Source: Bullera alba
Lineage: Eukaryota; Basidiomycota; Tremellomycetes; Tremellales; Bulleraceae
Length of the DNA stretch: 64,000 bases
Direction of reading: 5' to 3'
Assembly (NCBI GenBank): GCA_001600095.1
Contig: BCIX01000003.1
Span: 868,001-932,000 of the forward strand
The notes beneath the pieces were generated by a model that saw nothing but the letters and a program-made list of their open reading frames with translations, had not been told where the DNA came from and searched no databases. The translations under genes and the position numbers were made by a program. Below, in pieces: positions 34,592-45,934 of the stretch; position 1 is the first letter of the stretch; each line of letters begins with the position of its first letter.

Positions 34592-35880
34592 CTACATGAG
34601 CAGCCAGGGCCGCTGTGACCAGAACGCATCCCGAATAAGATCCTCGTGCAGTACGACAATCTGGCCCGTTAGCCCCTCGTACGGTTTGACCCTCTTCCCC
34701 CGCTTCGACCTAAGCCGCACGTCTGTGGGTGCTGAAGCAGCAACTGCCTCGGGTGTATCTCCCTCGGCTCCGTCGACACCCGAGCTAAGTTCCAGAGCCG
34801 CGACTCCTTCCTCTATTGCGTCCGCTCCACTTCCGTCATCGACAGCGGCACGCGACTCGACGCCTGCTGAGTCCGGCTGCGTGATTGACTGCCGGCTGGG
34901 ACCGGCCTCGGGGGCTTCTTCTCGGACTAGTATACTGCCCTTGCGGAACATTGCGGGGAGGGTATTGTAGTTGATACCGAATTGCGTGAACAACACCTCG
35001 TTCTTGCCTTTCGAATCGGTGCCCTAGGTCTGTGTCAGCTGTCGACGTCCCTGAGTCAGGATATGTAAAAGCTGGCCTCACCTGCATGGCTTTATTGGCT
35101 TCTGTTGTCGACAAGCCGCTGTTGACAAAAGCCCAAAACGTCGTGTTTTGCAGATTGTTGATATGCGCTAGCCAACGCCATCAGCGCCATCCTGGTAGTC
35201 CGGGAGAGGATGATCTCACTGTCGGCTTGCCTCCAGGCAAAGTAGTCCCGAACTTCTTGAACGCCGGGATATAGCACCACCCTGCTGTCGAAAGTGGGGG
35301 GATAGCGGAGCGGTTTGTCTGGGAAGTAGGTCGACCAGTGGAAGACATATGCCGAGGTGAATATCGAGCACACCGCGGAGTTTATCTTGCTGTCACACTG
35401 AGGTCAGTATGAGTCCGTCACACTGTGAAGCCAAATCCACGTTGCAGCCTCAAACCGAACACGAAGGCGAAACCGTCACCCACCTTCTGCGGCGATTATA
35501 CACCTGACTCGCGCGGCGTATCAGAAAACTACACTTGACCAAGATCAGCAAAAACTCCTGGCACCTTAGGTTGGTTTCACCGACCTATACTCGTCACTCT
35601 CCCCGAAGGCCAGGACTACATCGCCCATTTCCTCCATAACGCTCCTTGCGGCTCGATCCATCAAGTCCAGCGCGCGCACATCGTTCGGCTTGACAAAGTC
35701 GTGTGTATCAGAGAATCTACACCACAATCAGTATCAAAGGCGGACAACGGGTGATAAACGGGAACAGGAGACGTACTTGTGGAACCCGCGCCCGTCGATT
35801 CGGACAACAGCGAATGTGTTCGGGATGAGAGGGTCCGGGAGTTCGAAATTCCGGACGTATTCGAAGCGTGATTTCGCCAT
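34592..35880 (-). CDS. THG1: tRNA-His guanylyltransferase Thg1
   Basis: Adds the extra 5' G to tRNA-His by 3'-5' polymerisation, which histidyl-tRNA synthetase requires. The start at 35880 gives MAKSRFEYVRNFELPDPLIP, then NTFAVVRIDGRGFHKFSDTH (metal-binding Asp in RIDGRGFHKF) and VVLAFGESDEYSFLIRR (second acidic pair in ESDEYS). These are followed by [59 protein letters not shown], the tRNA-binding NNLQNTTFW region, and EVLFTQFGINYNTLPAMFRK. About 75 Ser/Ala/Glu-rich residues (roughly 34,690-34,920) sit between SILVREE and the conserved end GQIVVLHEDLIRDAFW; this insert is longer than in yeast or human Thg1. The stop is TAG at 34592-34594. Confidence 0.94.
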
Positions 35881-36285
35881 GTTGCAGTGAATGTGTCCAC
35901 TTGTCTCTGATTTGTGATGGGCGTACCCGTGTTTTTCTTCAACTTGTCGCCTCTGTTAATGGCAAGTTGCTTGTCACAATTGTTGCATTGGTTGCGCATT
36001 ACATCGGAGTTCCAGTCTTCCGGGGCGGGCAGGACCTGCTAACATTTCCGGTTCCCACGGTGTCCCGAAAGGGAGCAAACGACATTTTGAGGTTTGGCTT
36101 TCCGCTTGCTTTCCGCATCTCTCTGGGTGTCCCAATTCAGCTGTAATCATCCAACAGCTCAGCAATAATCCTATCACGATCCCAGAGCAGAAGGGTTGTA
36201 CGACTTGAGACTTCTGCGAATCTCACACCCATCCATACCCCTCCTCATCTGACAAACCAGTCATCCCGCATCGCCGCATCCCGCC
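35881..36285. other. Divergent promoter of THG1 and bL31m
   Basis: 405 bp between two divergent starts. No further feature seen. Confidence 0.45.
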
Positions 36286-36861
36286 ATGTCTTGTTCTCGA
36301 GCTGGATCATCTTCGGTCTCCCAAACCCTACGCACCTGTCAACCGTCCTCATCTAGCTCCAAGCGACTCTTACACAGCACATCGCGACTATCCCTCGAGC
36401 CAAAGCACTACAACCCATGGGCCTTCAAATCGCATCTCAAAAAGGCACCCGGTCTTCCTGCGCCTTTACCCCAGATCTTCCCGCAAAAAGTGTTGTTATC
36501 CGACGGATCGACATTCACCTCGTACACCACAGCTCCGACACCCGAAATTATCAGACTCACGCGGGACGTTACCAACAATGCGCTCTGGCAGCCGGGCATG
36601 TCCACCGGAGGACTCAAGGAGGAGGACGGACGTGTCGGTAGATTCAGGAGAATGTTCGAAGGCATGGATACACTAGCTGGCAAAACGGCCGGAGAGGGAG
36701 AGGGAGAAGGAGAGGGGGCGGAGGAAGGCGGAGACGGCGTGACGAAGAAGGATACCAAAGCAGAGCCTGCGGTGGTGGACCTGAGCTGGATGTCGGTGGG
36801 TGGAAGAGAAGAGAGGGCACCTCGACCAAAGGACAAGAAATCGTCAAAGAAGAGGAGATAG
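36286..36861 (+). CDS. Mitochondrial large-subunit ribosomal protein bL31m (Mrpl36-like)
   Basis: A single-exon gene of 191 codons. A Ser/Arg/Thr-rich mitochondrial presequence (MSCSRAGSSSVSQTLRTCQ ... KRLLHSTSR) precedes LPAPLPQIFPQKVLLSDGST-FTSYTTAPTPEIIRLTRDVT. The PLP.IF..KV.LSDGSTF element is the fungal bL31m/Mrpl36 signature. NNALWQPG and a charged C-terminus with a Gly/Glu tandem run (GEGEGEGEGAEEGG, residues ~137-150) follow, ending DKKSSKKRR. The stop is TAG at 36859-36861. It acts in the mitochondrial 54S subunit. Confidence 0.85.
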   Translation: MSCSRAGSSSVSQTLRTCQPSSSSSKRLLHSTSRLSLEPKHYNPWAFKSHLKKAPGLPAPLPQIFPQKVLLSDGSTFTSYTTAPTPEIIRLTRDVTNNALWQPGMSTGGLKEEDGRVGRFRRMFEGMDTLAGKTAGEGEGEGEGAEEGGDGVTKKDTKAEPAVVDLSWMSVGGREERAPRPKDKKSSKKRR

Positions 36862-37086
36862 GGGATGGAGTTAGAGGATCGAAGATGTTCAGGACGCATT
36901 GGGAGTACAGCAAGCGACACGAGTATACAACGTCATGTATTTGCATTGGGATCGGCAACCTGGTGCGAAGCCCAGCAAGCACTGCCATAATACGTCCCTT
37001 CTCTTTCAGTTCCCTTAGAAGTCAAGCGAAGCCCAATCTAACTATACCCTTCCAGACGTCCAGGCTGAATCCAATCACCTCATTCA

Positions 37087-38438
37087 CTAGTACTCGTCGT
37101 CGTCGTCATCTTCCGATTCTGAATCAGAGTAGTCTCGTCTGGCTGGCGGGGCCGTCGTTGCTGAACTGAGTTGCGGGATTGACGGCTTCTCCTCCTTCTT
37201 TGCAATTGAAGGCTTTTGTTCTGCTGAGTGGGCGATATCATCCGGATCACGGACGTGGTCAACGAGGATCTTGTTCATGCTACCACCCCGTACGTCAGCT
37301 CTTGACCTCAATCTTCTTCGCCCAGCTGCCTAGCCGTCCTTCCCATTCGGGAGGTGGACTCACGTGAACATATGTAATCTGTCCGTATGAAACACTGCCC
37401 TCAGAGGCCCATCGCATAGGATGTACCGCTTGTCCGACTCGTCTTGCAGGTTGTTCGCTTTGATGTACTCCCAGATCTTCTTGACTGCTTGTGGTCGGGA
37501 CAGCCTTGCTTCCCCTACCAACGCGCTCAATGCGTCACTATGTACGAGTCCATGATCAGCTTGCGATATCTCCCAACCCTCATTTGACATCCTGCTCCCG
37601 CGGACTGGTCTTTACACTCACCTCAAGATGAGCTCTTTGTTGAATGCACCCCCACCCCCACCTTTCCGCTTCTTCTTGACATCCCCCTCCTCCTCTTCGT
37701 CACTTCCCACCGTGGCCCTACTCTTCCGCTTGACCGCCTTCTTCTTCTTTTTCGGAGCGGCGGCGGCTCTACTTGCCCGACCGGTACCAGCATTCTCAGC
37801 ATCAAACTCCCTCTGCAGCCGAGCTGCCATCTCCATGTCCGTCTCCTCTCTTTGCACAGGAACCACTCTCGAGCTGGAGCTGGAGGCGTGAGGCGGGATT
37901 ACCGGTTTGAACTCCTCTTTGATTTCTTGCTTGACCCTGGGCTTGGTGTTCAGTGGTTCGGGCTGCGATGACTGCGGGTGGGGGTATGAAGGGGAGGGGG
38001 AGGCCATGCTACGAGCATCGTTGTGGTGGCCATAGTCTTGTCGTCCAGCATCCCCTCCTCCTCCGCTTGTCAATTGGTCGTATATCGCTTCAATCTGCCA
38101 TCATGTCAGCTCGAACAGAGTGTATATGTCCGTCGTTTGCAAGACGCACCCTTTCATCAATGTCTTTTCGGTGTTGCTTCACGGTGGCCTCATCCTGTCC
38201 CCGGGCGACGAGCGCTTTGCGGACGGCTTTGGCGGAGCTACCGTCGTAAGCCTATCAGCCACGAAGCCGGACCGGATCGAGACCGGGCTACGTACATCTG
38301 GGACAGGTCACTCGACGCTAGGATCGCTTGGATTTGGGGTACCAAGCTCTGAGCGTACTACATAGCCATAAGATCAGCCTGGGAGTATCGGTAGGAGCGG
38401 ACATGACAACATGGAGCTCGATATTGACTTACCGACAT
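37087..38438 (-). CDS. DEK_C plus SWIB/MDM2 domain protein (Tri1/Uaf30-like)
   Basis: The start at 38438 codes MS, then an intron, then YAQSLVPQIQAILASSDLSQ and DGSSAKAVRKALVARGQDEA-TVKQHRKDIDERIEAIYDQL: a DEK C-terminal-type helical domain that often binds DNA or chromatin. A Ser/Pro/Lys-rich linker with a basic run (APKKKKKAVKRKSR, residues ~190-205) leads to the SWIB domain: ELILSDALSALVGEARLSRP, QAVKKIWEYIKANNLQDESD, KRYILCDGPLRAVFHTDRLH-MFTMNKILVDHV. An acidic tail (SDSESEDDDDDEY) ends at TAG/37087. Yeast relatives are Tri1 and the rDNA transcription factor subunit Uaf30. The donor after LSQM is ambiguous: gtacgt is stronger, but gtagcc keeps the frame. Confidence 0.87.
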
Positions 38439-38882
38439 GTCGGACCGGAGATCAAGCTTGATAGAGCGGTAAGAGGAGGGAGGATCGTCCCGTATCTATA
38501 CAGAGGACGGCAGCGACTAGAGCTTGGTGTTGCAAGCTGACACAGTCGACTTCGAGCAAGCTTGTACGAATAGATGAAGGAGGACGTCGGAAGCACAACT
38601 GACGGTGGAGCAGATTGGACCGTCGTTCAAGTTGATTCAACAACATCGAGGCGGAGGTAATTACCGAAGTGGCGGCCCGGCGGGTAAGGGAACGGTGGTG
38701 AGAGAGTGCGACAGGCCGCCTAGGCTTTGGTAGCGAGTCCCGATACATGTTGTACAGTACGAACAGCCGCTAGAGCAGCGCGAGGAGATATCAGGCGGCG
38801 ATGATGCAATGTATACATATGATGGATCGTTGCTGCAGATATACACAAAACAAGCCGTCTCGCACCTGCGAGTGCGTGTTGT
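38439..38882. other. Upstream region of the SWIB gene
   Basis: 444 bp between the SWIB gene start and the RPF1 stop, both minus. Presumed promoter. No ORF or RNA supported. Confidence 0.4.
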
Positions 38883-40545
38883 TCATAAGAAGAATGTTCG
38901 TCTCGACACCTCCATCTTTGGCTAAGAAGGGCGGACAAGCGTCAGCGCCCCTGGACCGTTTGAGATCCGCCGGCGGACTCACCTTCCACTTCCACTCGTA
39001 TTCCTGCTCTTCGTCGAGGGGAGGGATGCCGAGATCCGGATTACCATTCTCATCCTTCTGCTTCTTCTTCTTGTCCGCACTTCCACTAGCCTTGCCACTG
39101 CCCATCTCCTCCATGGCCTCATCCTCGTCCGCCTGTTCTTGCCTATTGATCTCATCCTCGTCGACATCCTCGGCATCCCCGCCGCGGGGCACGCTGCCAT
39201 CAGCGGCTGAAACGGCCGGAAGACCTTTACGCATCCAACGGAGTTTGAGCGTGAACCGAGGGCCAATCTCTTGTAAGCGGGCTTTGGTGGGTGATTCGAA
39301 CATGTATCGATGTCTTCGGAAGAAAAGGAAGTCTCGCTGGTTGTGCAGGGTAACCACTTGACGACCCTTGAATTGAGGTTGAGGGGGGAATAGCGATCCA
39401 AACAGTCGACCAACCGAGTTTCCAAGGAGAGTCGTGAAGTTGTTCAGAATCAGCTCGGCTAGGCAAAGGTCAGCTGACAATCGTAGGAATTAACTAGCTG
39501 ACGACTCACGAGAATGAGGGGAAGGCCTCGCGTGACCCTGAAAGACGGGATCAGTAACGGTCTTAAGCATCTAGAGGGACACTCACGTAGATCTGCTTGC
39601 CAGTCTGTATACTCGTCAACTTGAAGTAGGCAGTTGGTCCCGCAGGCAGGTTGATCAACGTGATGGCGTCTTCACCAATGTCAGTGTATTCCACTCAAAC
39701 GTCAAGCTTAGACTCACTGGGCTTCTTGTGGTCCTCGTTGACCACAATCATGGCGTTGAATCCCCTCTTGGCCGCCCACCTCGATACTCTGCCCAGCTCG
39801 AAACCTCGCCCTTTAGGCCTCTTGAAAAACTCTCCTCCGGGGAACACATTCTTCAGATCCTCGCAGAAGGTATACGTGTCCTTGCACGAGGCTGCCGAGG
39901 TGGTGAGCAGGATCCGAGGTGGAGCCATGGGTAGTTGTGCCTGCGGCTCCTCTGGCTGCTCCGCATCTTCGCCATCTACAGCAGCTTCCTCGCCATCCGT
40001 CGCGGTTTGCGGTAGCGTCACTTTGGGATTTGATGGTCCTGCTTCAGGCGCCGCCTCGTCCTCATCAATCTCATCCTCGTCCTCTTCATCCTCCTCGTCA
40101 ACGCTCATTCCCTCCTCATCTTCGTCATCCTCCTCTGGCTCCTCGTTGGCCAGTCTCGAAGCCTCGGCAGCTCGCTCAGCTGCCGCTTGAAGGACTTTCG
40201 GGTCTGAAGTGAGATAAGACGTCGAATCGTATATCCTAGTGTTCTCCAAGGTGATAGGGACGTTCTTTGCCAGACGTTCCTACGAGCTCGTCAGTGCTCA
40301 GCTCTTCAGTCAGTAGCTTTGCTGTAGCTATTCAACTAACTTTACGCCTTTCCTCTCCTACCCCTTTCTCCTTCTCTAGCTTCTTGTTCTATGGAAACTC
40401 GGTTAGTATCTCTAGAATCGGCTGAACTCCAAGATGTACCCACCTCCATCCTCCGCTTGAGCTTCTCCTGCCCTTTCTCCCGCTTGCTCTTCCTAAACTG
40501 CTCCGACCGCTTGAAGGCATTCTTGATCTTGTGGTCCGGCGCCAT
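38883..40545 (-). CDS. RPF1: Ribosome production factor 1 (Rpf1), Brix-domain protein
   Basis: Nucleolar pre-60S assembly factor. The start at 40545 is [20 protein letters not shown] (basic). A first conserved exon [18 protein letters not shown] is followed by an acidic insert of ~90 residues ([20 protein letters not shown] and on). The Brix domain follows: [139 protein letters not shown]. The last intron (~38923-38980) leads to [12 protein letters not shown] and TGA at 38883-38885, the family C-terminus. A second acidic/Lys-rich segment lies before [15 protein letters not shown]. About 470 residues. Confidence 0.93.
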
Positions 40546-40866
40546 GATTATCTGGAGTGATTGTTGCTTCCGTCTCTTCTTACTCCTGGCTTGATGTACT
40601 GCTGCTGCTGGCAATGTCACTGCTCCTCTGTGTCAGACTTCAGTAGAGGTCCATGAAATCTTGCAGCCTGCCTTGGTGGACCTCCAACTTTTGAAAACAG
40701 GTGACTGGGTTTACGTAATTTGGTCATTTGACAATTTTGCCGCCGCCACTCTCCGCGCCTGTTGTTCCTGCATATGCCAAATCAAAACACGCTCATCGCG
40801 TCCCGCGACCTGGGTTCATGTCCATACCTCACTTAACACATCTCACCATCTACATACAGCAACGCC
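40546..40866. other. Divergent promoter of RPF1 and PIF1
   Basis: 321 bp between divergent starts. Nothing else seen. Confidence 0.4.
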
Positions 40867-43242
40867 ATGCCTTCGTTGCTCACAGGGGCCAGAAACGGGT
40901 CCACCACTGAAGCCGGCAGTGGCTCGTTCTCAAAAGTCAACTCGTTTAGGAGAGATTGGGGAGAGGAGGAAGAAGGTAAAGGGATCAATGGGTCAAGTCA
41001 ACCCGTCGACTGGAGTCCAAGTCCGGAACCGTGAGCTCACTCTCTACTTTTCTCTTGATGGACGTTGAGCTGACCACTCATATTCACAGAGTGAAAACAG
41101 CAAAGGCCCCCGTTGCGACCCCCGACTCAACGCCAGGCCTGACTGCGCAGGAGAAACGAAGGAATGCCATCCTAGCAGCCATGTCGGGGAATGCACCTCC
41201 AGCCTCCCTCTCATCCTCGAATGGTCGTTCGTCGCAGGCCTCCTCGAAAGCATCACCTGCCTCAGCACCTGTCGCCCAGCGACTACCCAGCGTGCCCAGT
41301 AGGTTGAACAGACCTGGTGCGGACAGCAACAAGAGGTCTCTCCCGTGGGAGGAGACTCGCGAGTGAGTCATATGCTTAGTCACACAGTATCATGAGCTTA
41401 TTGGTGTTGTAGGGCGGCGAAGAAAGCCTCCTTGGCGAGAACGGCCTCGATTACCAGCGAGAGGAACAGTAGCAAAACTAGCACCAAGAGCTCAACAAGC
41501 GGCATCAACATCAGCCAAAGAGTCAGTCTGTCCACAGAACAGCAAAAAGTCCTCTCGCTCGTTGTTCAAGAGGGAAAGAACATCTTCTTCACGGGTTCAG
41601 CAGGTGAGCTTAGCTATGTGTTGAGCTTGGTTCTGTAGCTGATTCCCGAGGTAGGTACTGGAAAATCCGTCCTTCTTCGTGAGATTATCAAATCGCTCCG
41701 CAAGAAGTACTCCAGTGCACCCGACGCAGTAGCCGTCACTGCTTCGACTGGTATCGCAGCCTGCAACATTGGCGGTATCACATTGCACTCGTTCGGCGGC
41801 GCTGGGCTGGCAGTCGAGGATGTAGGAGTACTGTTGCCCAAGATCAAGAAGAACAAGAAGGCGGCGGCGAGGTGGCTGAGGACAAAGGTCCTCATCATAG
41901 ATGAGGGTGAGTTAAAAGACGAGTGAGCGCGGCGACTTACGATCTCAGTCTCAATGGTGGATGGGGACATGTTCGACAAGTTTTGCAAGATTGGACAAAT
42001 GATGAGAAAGGATCAAAGGCCATTTGGTGGGATTCAGATCATCGTCACGGGAGACTTCTTCCAACTGCCACCCGTGACGAAAGGCGGTGGACAACCCAAA
42101 TTCTCCTTCGAGGCCATGACCTGGGACGAAACCATTCACATGTCAGTCAACTTGACAAGAGTTTTCCGACAGAAGGATCAGCGTGAGTACTATCCATCTG
42201 TATCTGTTGTCTTTTTTCTTACACTCTCTGCAGGCTTTGTCGACATGCTCAATGAGATGCGATTCGGTACACTCACTGCTGCTTCGATCCAAGCCTTCAA
42301 GAAGCTCAACCGACCCATCACCTACACTGACAACATCGTCGCCACAGAACTGTTCCCGCGACGAGAGGATGTGGAGAGGGCGAATCATACCAGGCTCGCT
42401 CAGCTCAACACCGAAGGATACAAATATGCCGCTCAAGACGGCGGCGCAATCACCGATCTGGTCCAGAGAGAAAAGATTCTGAGTAACTTCATGGCTTCGG
42501 TGCTTCTCACCATCAAGATCGGCGCACAGGTCATGTTGATCAAGAATACGGACGAGACTCTAGTCAACGGATCGATGGGCACTGTCATTGGATTCTGTCA
42601 CAAGCAATTTTACGACACGGACGCGCAGGGGAAATGGGTGCACATGGCCATGGAGGACCTGAGTGAGGAAGATAGGGAGAAGAAGATCAAGATGAGAGCG
42701 CTACTCGAAGCCAAAATGTCCTCAGCTACACCCTACCCCGTCGTCAAGTTTGCAGTGCCCGGTGGTGGTTTCAGAGACATGCTGGTAGAGCCAGAGGTGT
42801 TTAAGACCGAGTTGCCTAGTGGAGAGACTCAAGCTTCCCGAACACAGGTCAGCTACACCACACAGTCGAACCCAAGACCGCAAGCTGATCTAATCTGTAG
42901 CTGCCCCTCATCCTGGCATGGGCTATGTCGATCCACAAGTCTCAAGGTCAAAGTAAGCAGCTCTCCCTCAATTCGTCGGTCGATGTATCAGCTGACGGAT
43001 GATCACAGCCCTCGACAGGGTCAAAGTCGACCTCGGCAAGGTTTTCGAAAAGGGTCAAGCGTACGTGGCGCTTTCCCGAGCTACAACCCTTGACGGTCTC
43101 GAGGTCAAGAACTTCAGCGCGGAAAAAGTGAGTCTGCCCAAGCTTGGCCCGCATGAAACTGCTGTTGACAAGCATCTGATAGGTCATGGCGCACAAGAAG
43201 GTCGGCGAATGGAGCAAGAACCTTCGAGACCTCAACACCTAG
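40867..43242 (+). CDS. PIF1: PIF1-type 5'-3' DNA helicase
   Basis: Superfamily 1B helicase of the Pif1 family, acting on nuclear telomeres, G-quadruplexes and replication forks and on mitochondrial DNA. The start at 40867 gives [20 protein letters not shown], followed by a Ser-rich N-terminal region. Motifs: [20 protein letters not shown], Walker A TGSAGTGKS (split by an intron), [20 protein letters not shown], Walker [75 protein letters not shown] (Pif1 signature), [47 protein letters not shown]. It ends with SKNLRDLNT. One intron (~42183-42233, 51 nt) has no stop and is in frame, so retention would insert 17 residues. The stop is TAG at 43240-43242. Confidence 0.94.
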
Positions 43243-43711
43243 ATTGTTTTCATACCTGTACGATATTCGAAGTCAAGAGAAGTGTAACACCAGCACGACC
43301 GATAGGACACTCTTTCGGGTGACACTGGTGTATTGTATCGAGTAGATAGACCTCGTACGACGTCCTTACGATCCCTCGTAGTCGCTGATGCTGTGCCCGA
43401 GCTCAGCTGCGATGCATGCACGCCGTAGTCATGTCATACTCGAGCACGCCGCTCCATGCTTCCAGGACCAGGTCAAAGGTGGCTATTTCGGGCAAAATGC
43501 CGACGGCCCGAAGAGATAAGCCGAGGACAAGGGATCACATGGTGAGTTTGCGATCCTGGTCTATTTTCTGCTTGTCTTTCTCGACGCGCAAGCACCTTGA
43601 CATGGGGGCTGCGAGTGAACTGCATCCTTGACCGGTCTCTTCTCGACGTATTCGTTCTCGCTCAAGCTGAGAGTGGACTTCTGACTCTTCGCACCACCAC
43701 CGCACCTCGAC
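43243..43711. other. Intergenic between PIF1 and the type II membrane-protein gene
   Basis: 469 bp between two plus-strand genes. Presumed terminator and promoter. No ORF, RNA or repeat supported. Confidence 0.4.
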
Positions 43712-45393
43712 ATGACCGACAAGAAAGCTAACACAAAGTCTTATCAGTCAATCCCGGACGAGTCCTCTCGACCACTTTTGGGTCCGAACGATGTCGAGTC
43801 TGGGAATAACAATCAAGACAGCACCTTGAACAGACTGCGTCGAGGTCTTAACGAGAGCAAATATCGAAAAGCTCTCGCTATCGCTTTCGCCATCCTCCTC
43901 TTCCTCGTCTTCTCCAACAGCCTCTTCCATAGGCGTGGCTGCGGGACCGGACCAGGATCCCACCGCTCTCACGGTCACACGGGGGGTAAACCATCCGACA
44001 AGGAAGATTGGGCTTCCTACAAAGATGGAAAGCCACTCACCTGTGCGGTGTTCGACGAGCACACCATCTGGTCTCACTACCCTTCATCTTCGGACCACTC
44101 CCACCTGCTTGTTACTGGGTCCACAGACGATTGGCTCGAGGAAAAGAGCACCAACAAGACATTCTATCTGCCCACTAGCGTTCTCGGCAATCTTTTCGTT
44201 CATGCCGCCGGACAAGCCAACATCGCGGAGACCTTCGTCAAGACTTACCCCGCTTCCGGGCCAGCACAACGATCTGGCGATGTGATCAGCAAAGGCGAAT
44301 CCAAATCCGGCCATCAAGTCACAGTCATTGTCGAGCCCATCGTTTCCATTGAACACGATCAACACTTGTTGGAGAGTCTTGGGTACGCGATGTTACAAGC
44401 CTCTTCCATCTGCTTGATGGAGGACAAGGGGACCAACCAGGACATCGGAGTCGGGATCTACACCCACGATGTACCCAACCACCCTGATCATCGACATGGT
44501 CACGTGCACACACCACTCCGATTTCGAGTCCACATCTTCCTGCCAGAGGGCAGAGGGGCGGAAACGGTGAAGTCCCTTTACACAGACTTGGGCGTGGGCA
44601 GTCACCACGTGGACGATATCACCTCAGTGTCAGCTGGAGAGCTCAACTTCCATCAGAGCACCGGAGCTGTTCGTATCGACAAGGCTAGAGCGGAGATCGT
44701 GAGGATCAGCACTAGTACGGGCAGTATCAGCGGTTTGGTGGAGGTCTCCAACATGCTCGAGGTGGCTTCTTCCACGTGAGCTCTACATCAATTCCAGGTC
44801 TGAAGGATACTGCTGATGCTGGTTGTTTCTCCAGAGGGGGTACTCGTCTAGATGTTACTTTGGCTTCATACCCCAAGCACCCAGTGTTCCCACTCCCCAA
44901 GTCCCCCAGAGGCGCCTTACCTCCGGTTGGAGTGCACGCGCGAACCGATACCGGAACCATCGTCCTTAAACACATCGACTGGGAGGAGTGGGATCGAACC
45001 CTGCTCCAGACCATCGAGTCCAGTACTGGCAGAATCGAGAGTGAGTCAGGGCCATTATCCATATTCTGGCTGTATGTCCTGTCCCGATCGGTACTGATGG
45101 CAGCCTCTCTAGCCGACGTCCACCCCTCGTTCGAGGGCCCTTTCCACCTGAGCACCAGCACGGGCTCTATCGACGTTGAGATCCCGCGAGAGGCAGTCCC
45201 GGACCCGGCGGGCAAGGGCCGGACTCGGGTCGTCACTTTGTCGAAACACTCTGGTGTAGTGTCGAAGGACTACACCGGTGACGTCAAGTGGGAGTCCAAG
45301 GGCTCTTCGCTGGGCGACAAAGAGGGAATGTCTGAAGGCGCGCCAGGGTTGCGGGTCAAGACCTCTACGGGATCGATCCACGTCAACTTCTAG
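43712..45393 (+). CDS. Type II membrane protein with DUF4097/adhesin-like beta repeats
   Basis: MTDKKANTKSYQSIPDESSR begins a ~55-residue cytosolic N-terminus, followed by one transmembrane helix (ALAIAFAILLFLVFSNSLF, residues ~54-73). The ~430-residue luminal or extracellular part contains repeated STSTGSI-type strands: IVRISTSTGSISGLVEV, TIESSTGRIE, FHLSTSTGSIDVEIPRE and VKTSTGSIHVNF at the C-terminus. These resemble the short parallel-beta repeats of DUF4097-type putative adhesins. Three exons (introns ~44778-44835 and ~45041-45112). Basidiomycete membrane proteins of this layout are common but uncharacterised; a cell-surface or secretory-pathway role is inference. The stop is TAG at 45391-45393. 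Confidence 0.8.
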
Positions 45394-45934
45394 ACCGAAG
45401 ATGGCTTCTTAAGGAGTCATGGGGATGACGGGCGTGCGAAGACGTAAGATCTGTAATTTTGTATATCCCTGTTGCCCGTATGATTAAGTAGGTGAGAGAT
45501 GTAAAGATCCTACCCACCCAGAGCATTTTGACCTTCAGTCTTTCTGTTCGTCTCGCTTGCCTCTCTAGAGATGGCGTGACGGGTGAGGCGGATGTCGACC
45601 CTTGTGGGTGAGAGGCTTCGACCAGACTGTTCCTCGAAGTCAACAAGCAGCGCTCAGGAATCTGTAAGCGGTCAACACAATCCCCCAACCCCAATGGTGA
45701 GTACGCAGGAAAGAACGGCAGTGGCAAAGAACCACGGGCTTATTATTATTACTCCCCCAATAATTCGTGAGTGCTGCAAGGTGCTATACTTGTTGGAGAC
45801 AGTCGTAATCTAGTCTCCTGGCCGCTGGCCATTACAGTACAGACACACAGACTCAGCCCTCGGTGTCCTCAGCCCGCCTCTCGATCATTATACGTGCATG
45901 AGCATGAATCCAGTCCACTCTATGTGATCCGCAT
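45394..45934. other. Intergenic between convergent genes
   Basis: 541 bp between the 3' ends of the membrane-protein gene and the permease gene. No gene supported. Confidence 0.4.

Noticed and set aside
37618..38073. Poly-Lys and poly-Ser runs on both strands
   Set aside because: They are the two strands of the same low-complexity linker in the SWIB gene. Only the minus strand is continuous with domains.
44985..45015. B-box-like sequence (gggatcgaaccc, reverse orientation) suggesting a second tRNA
   Set aside because: It lies inside the coding exon of the type II membrane-protein gene. No acceptor stem, T-stem pairing or Pol III terminator is found around it.
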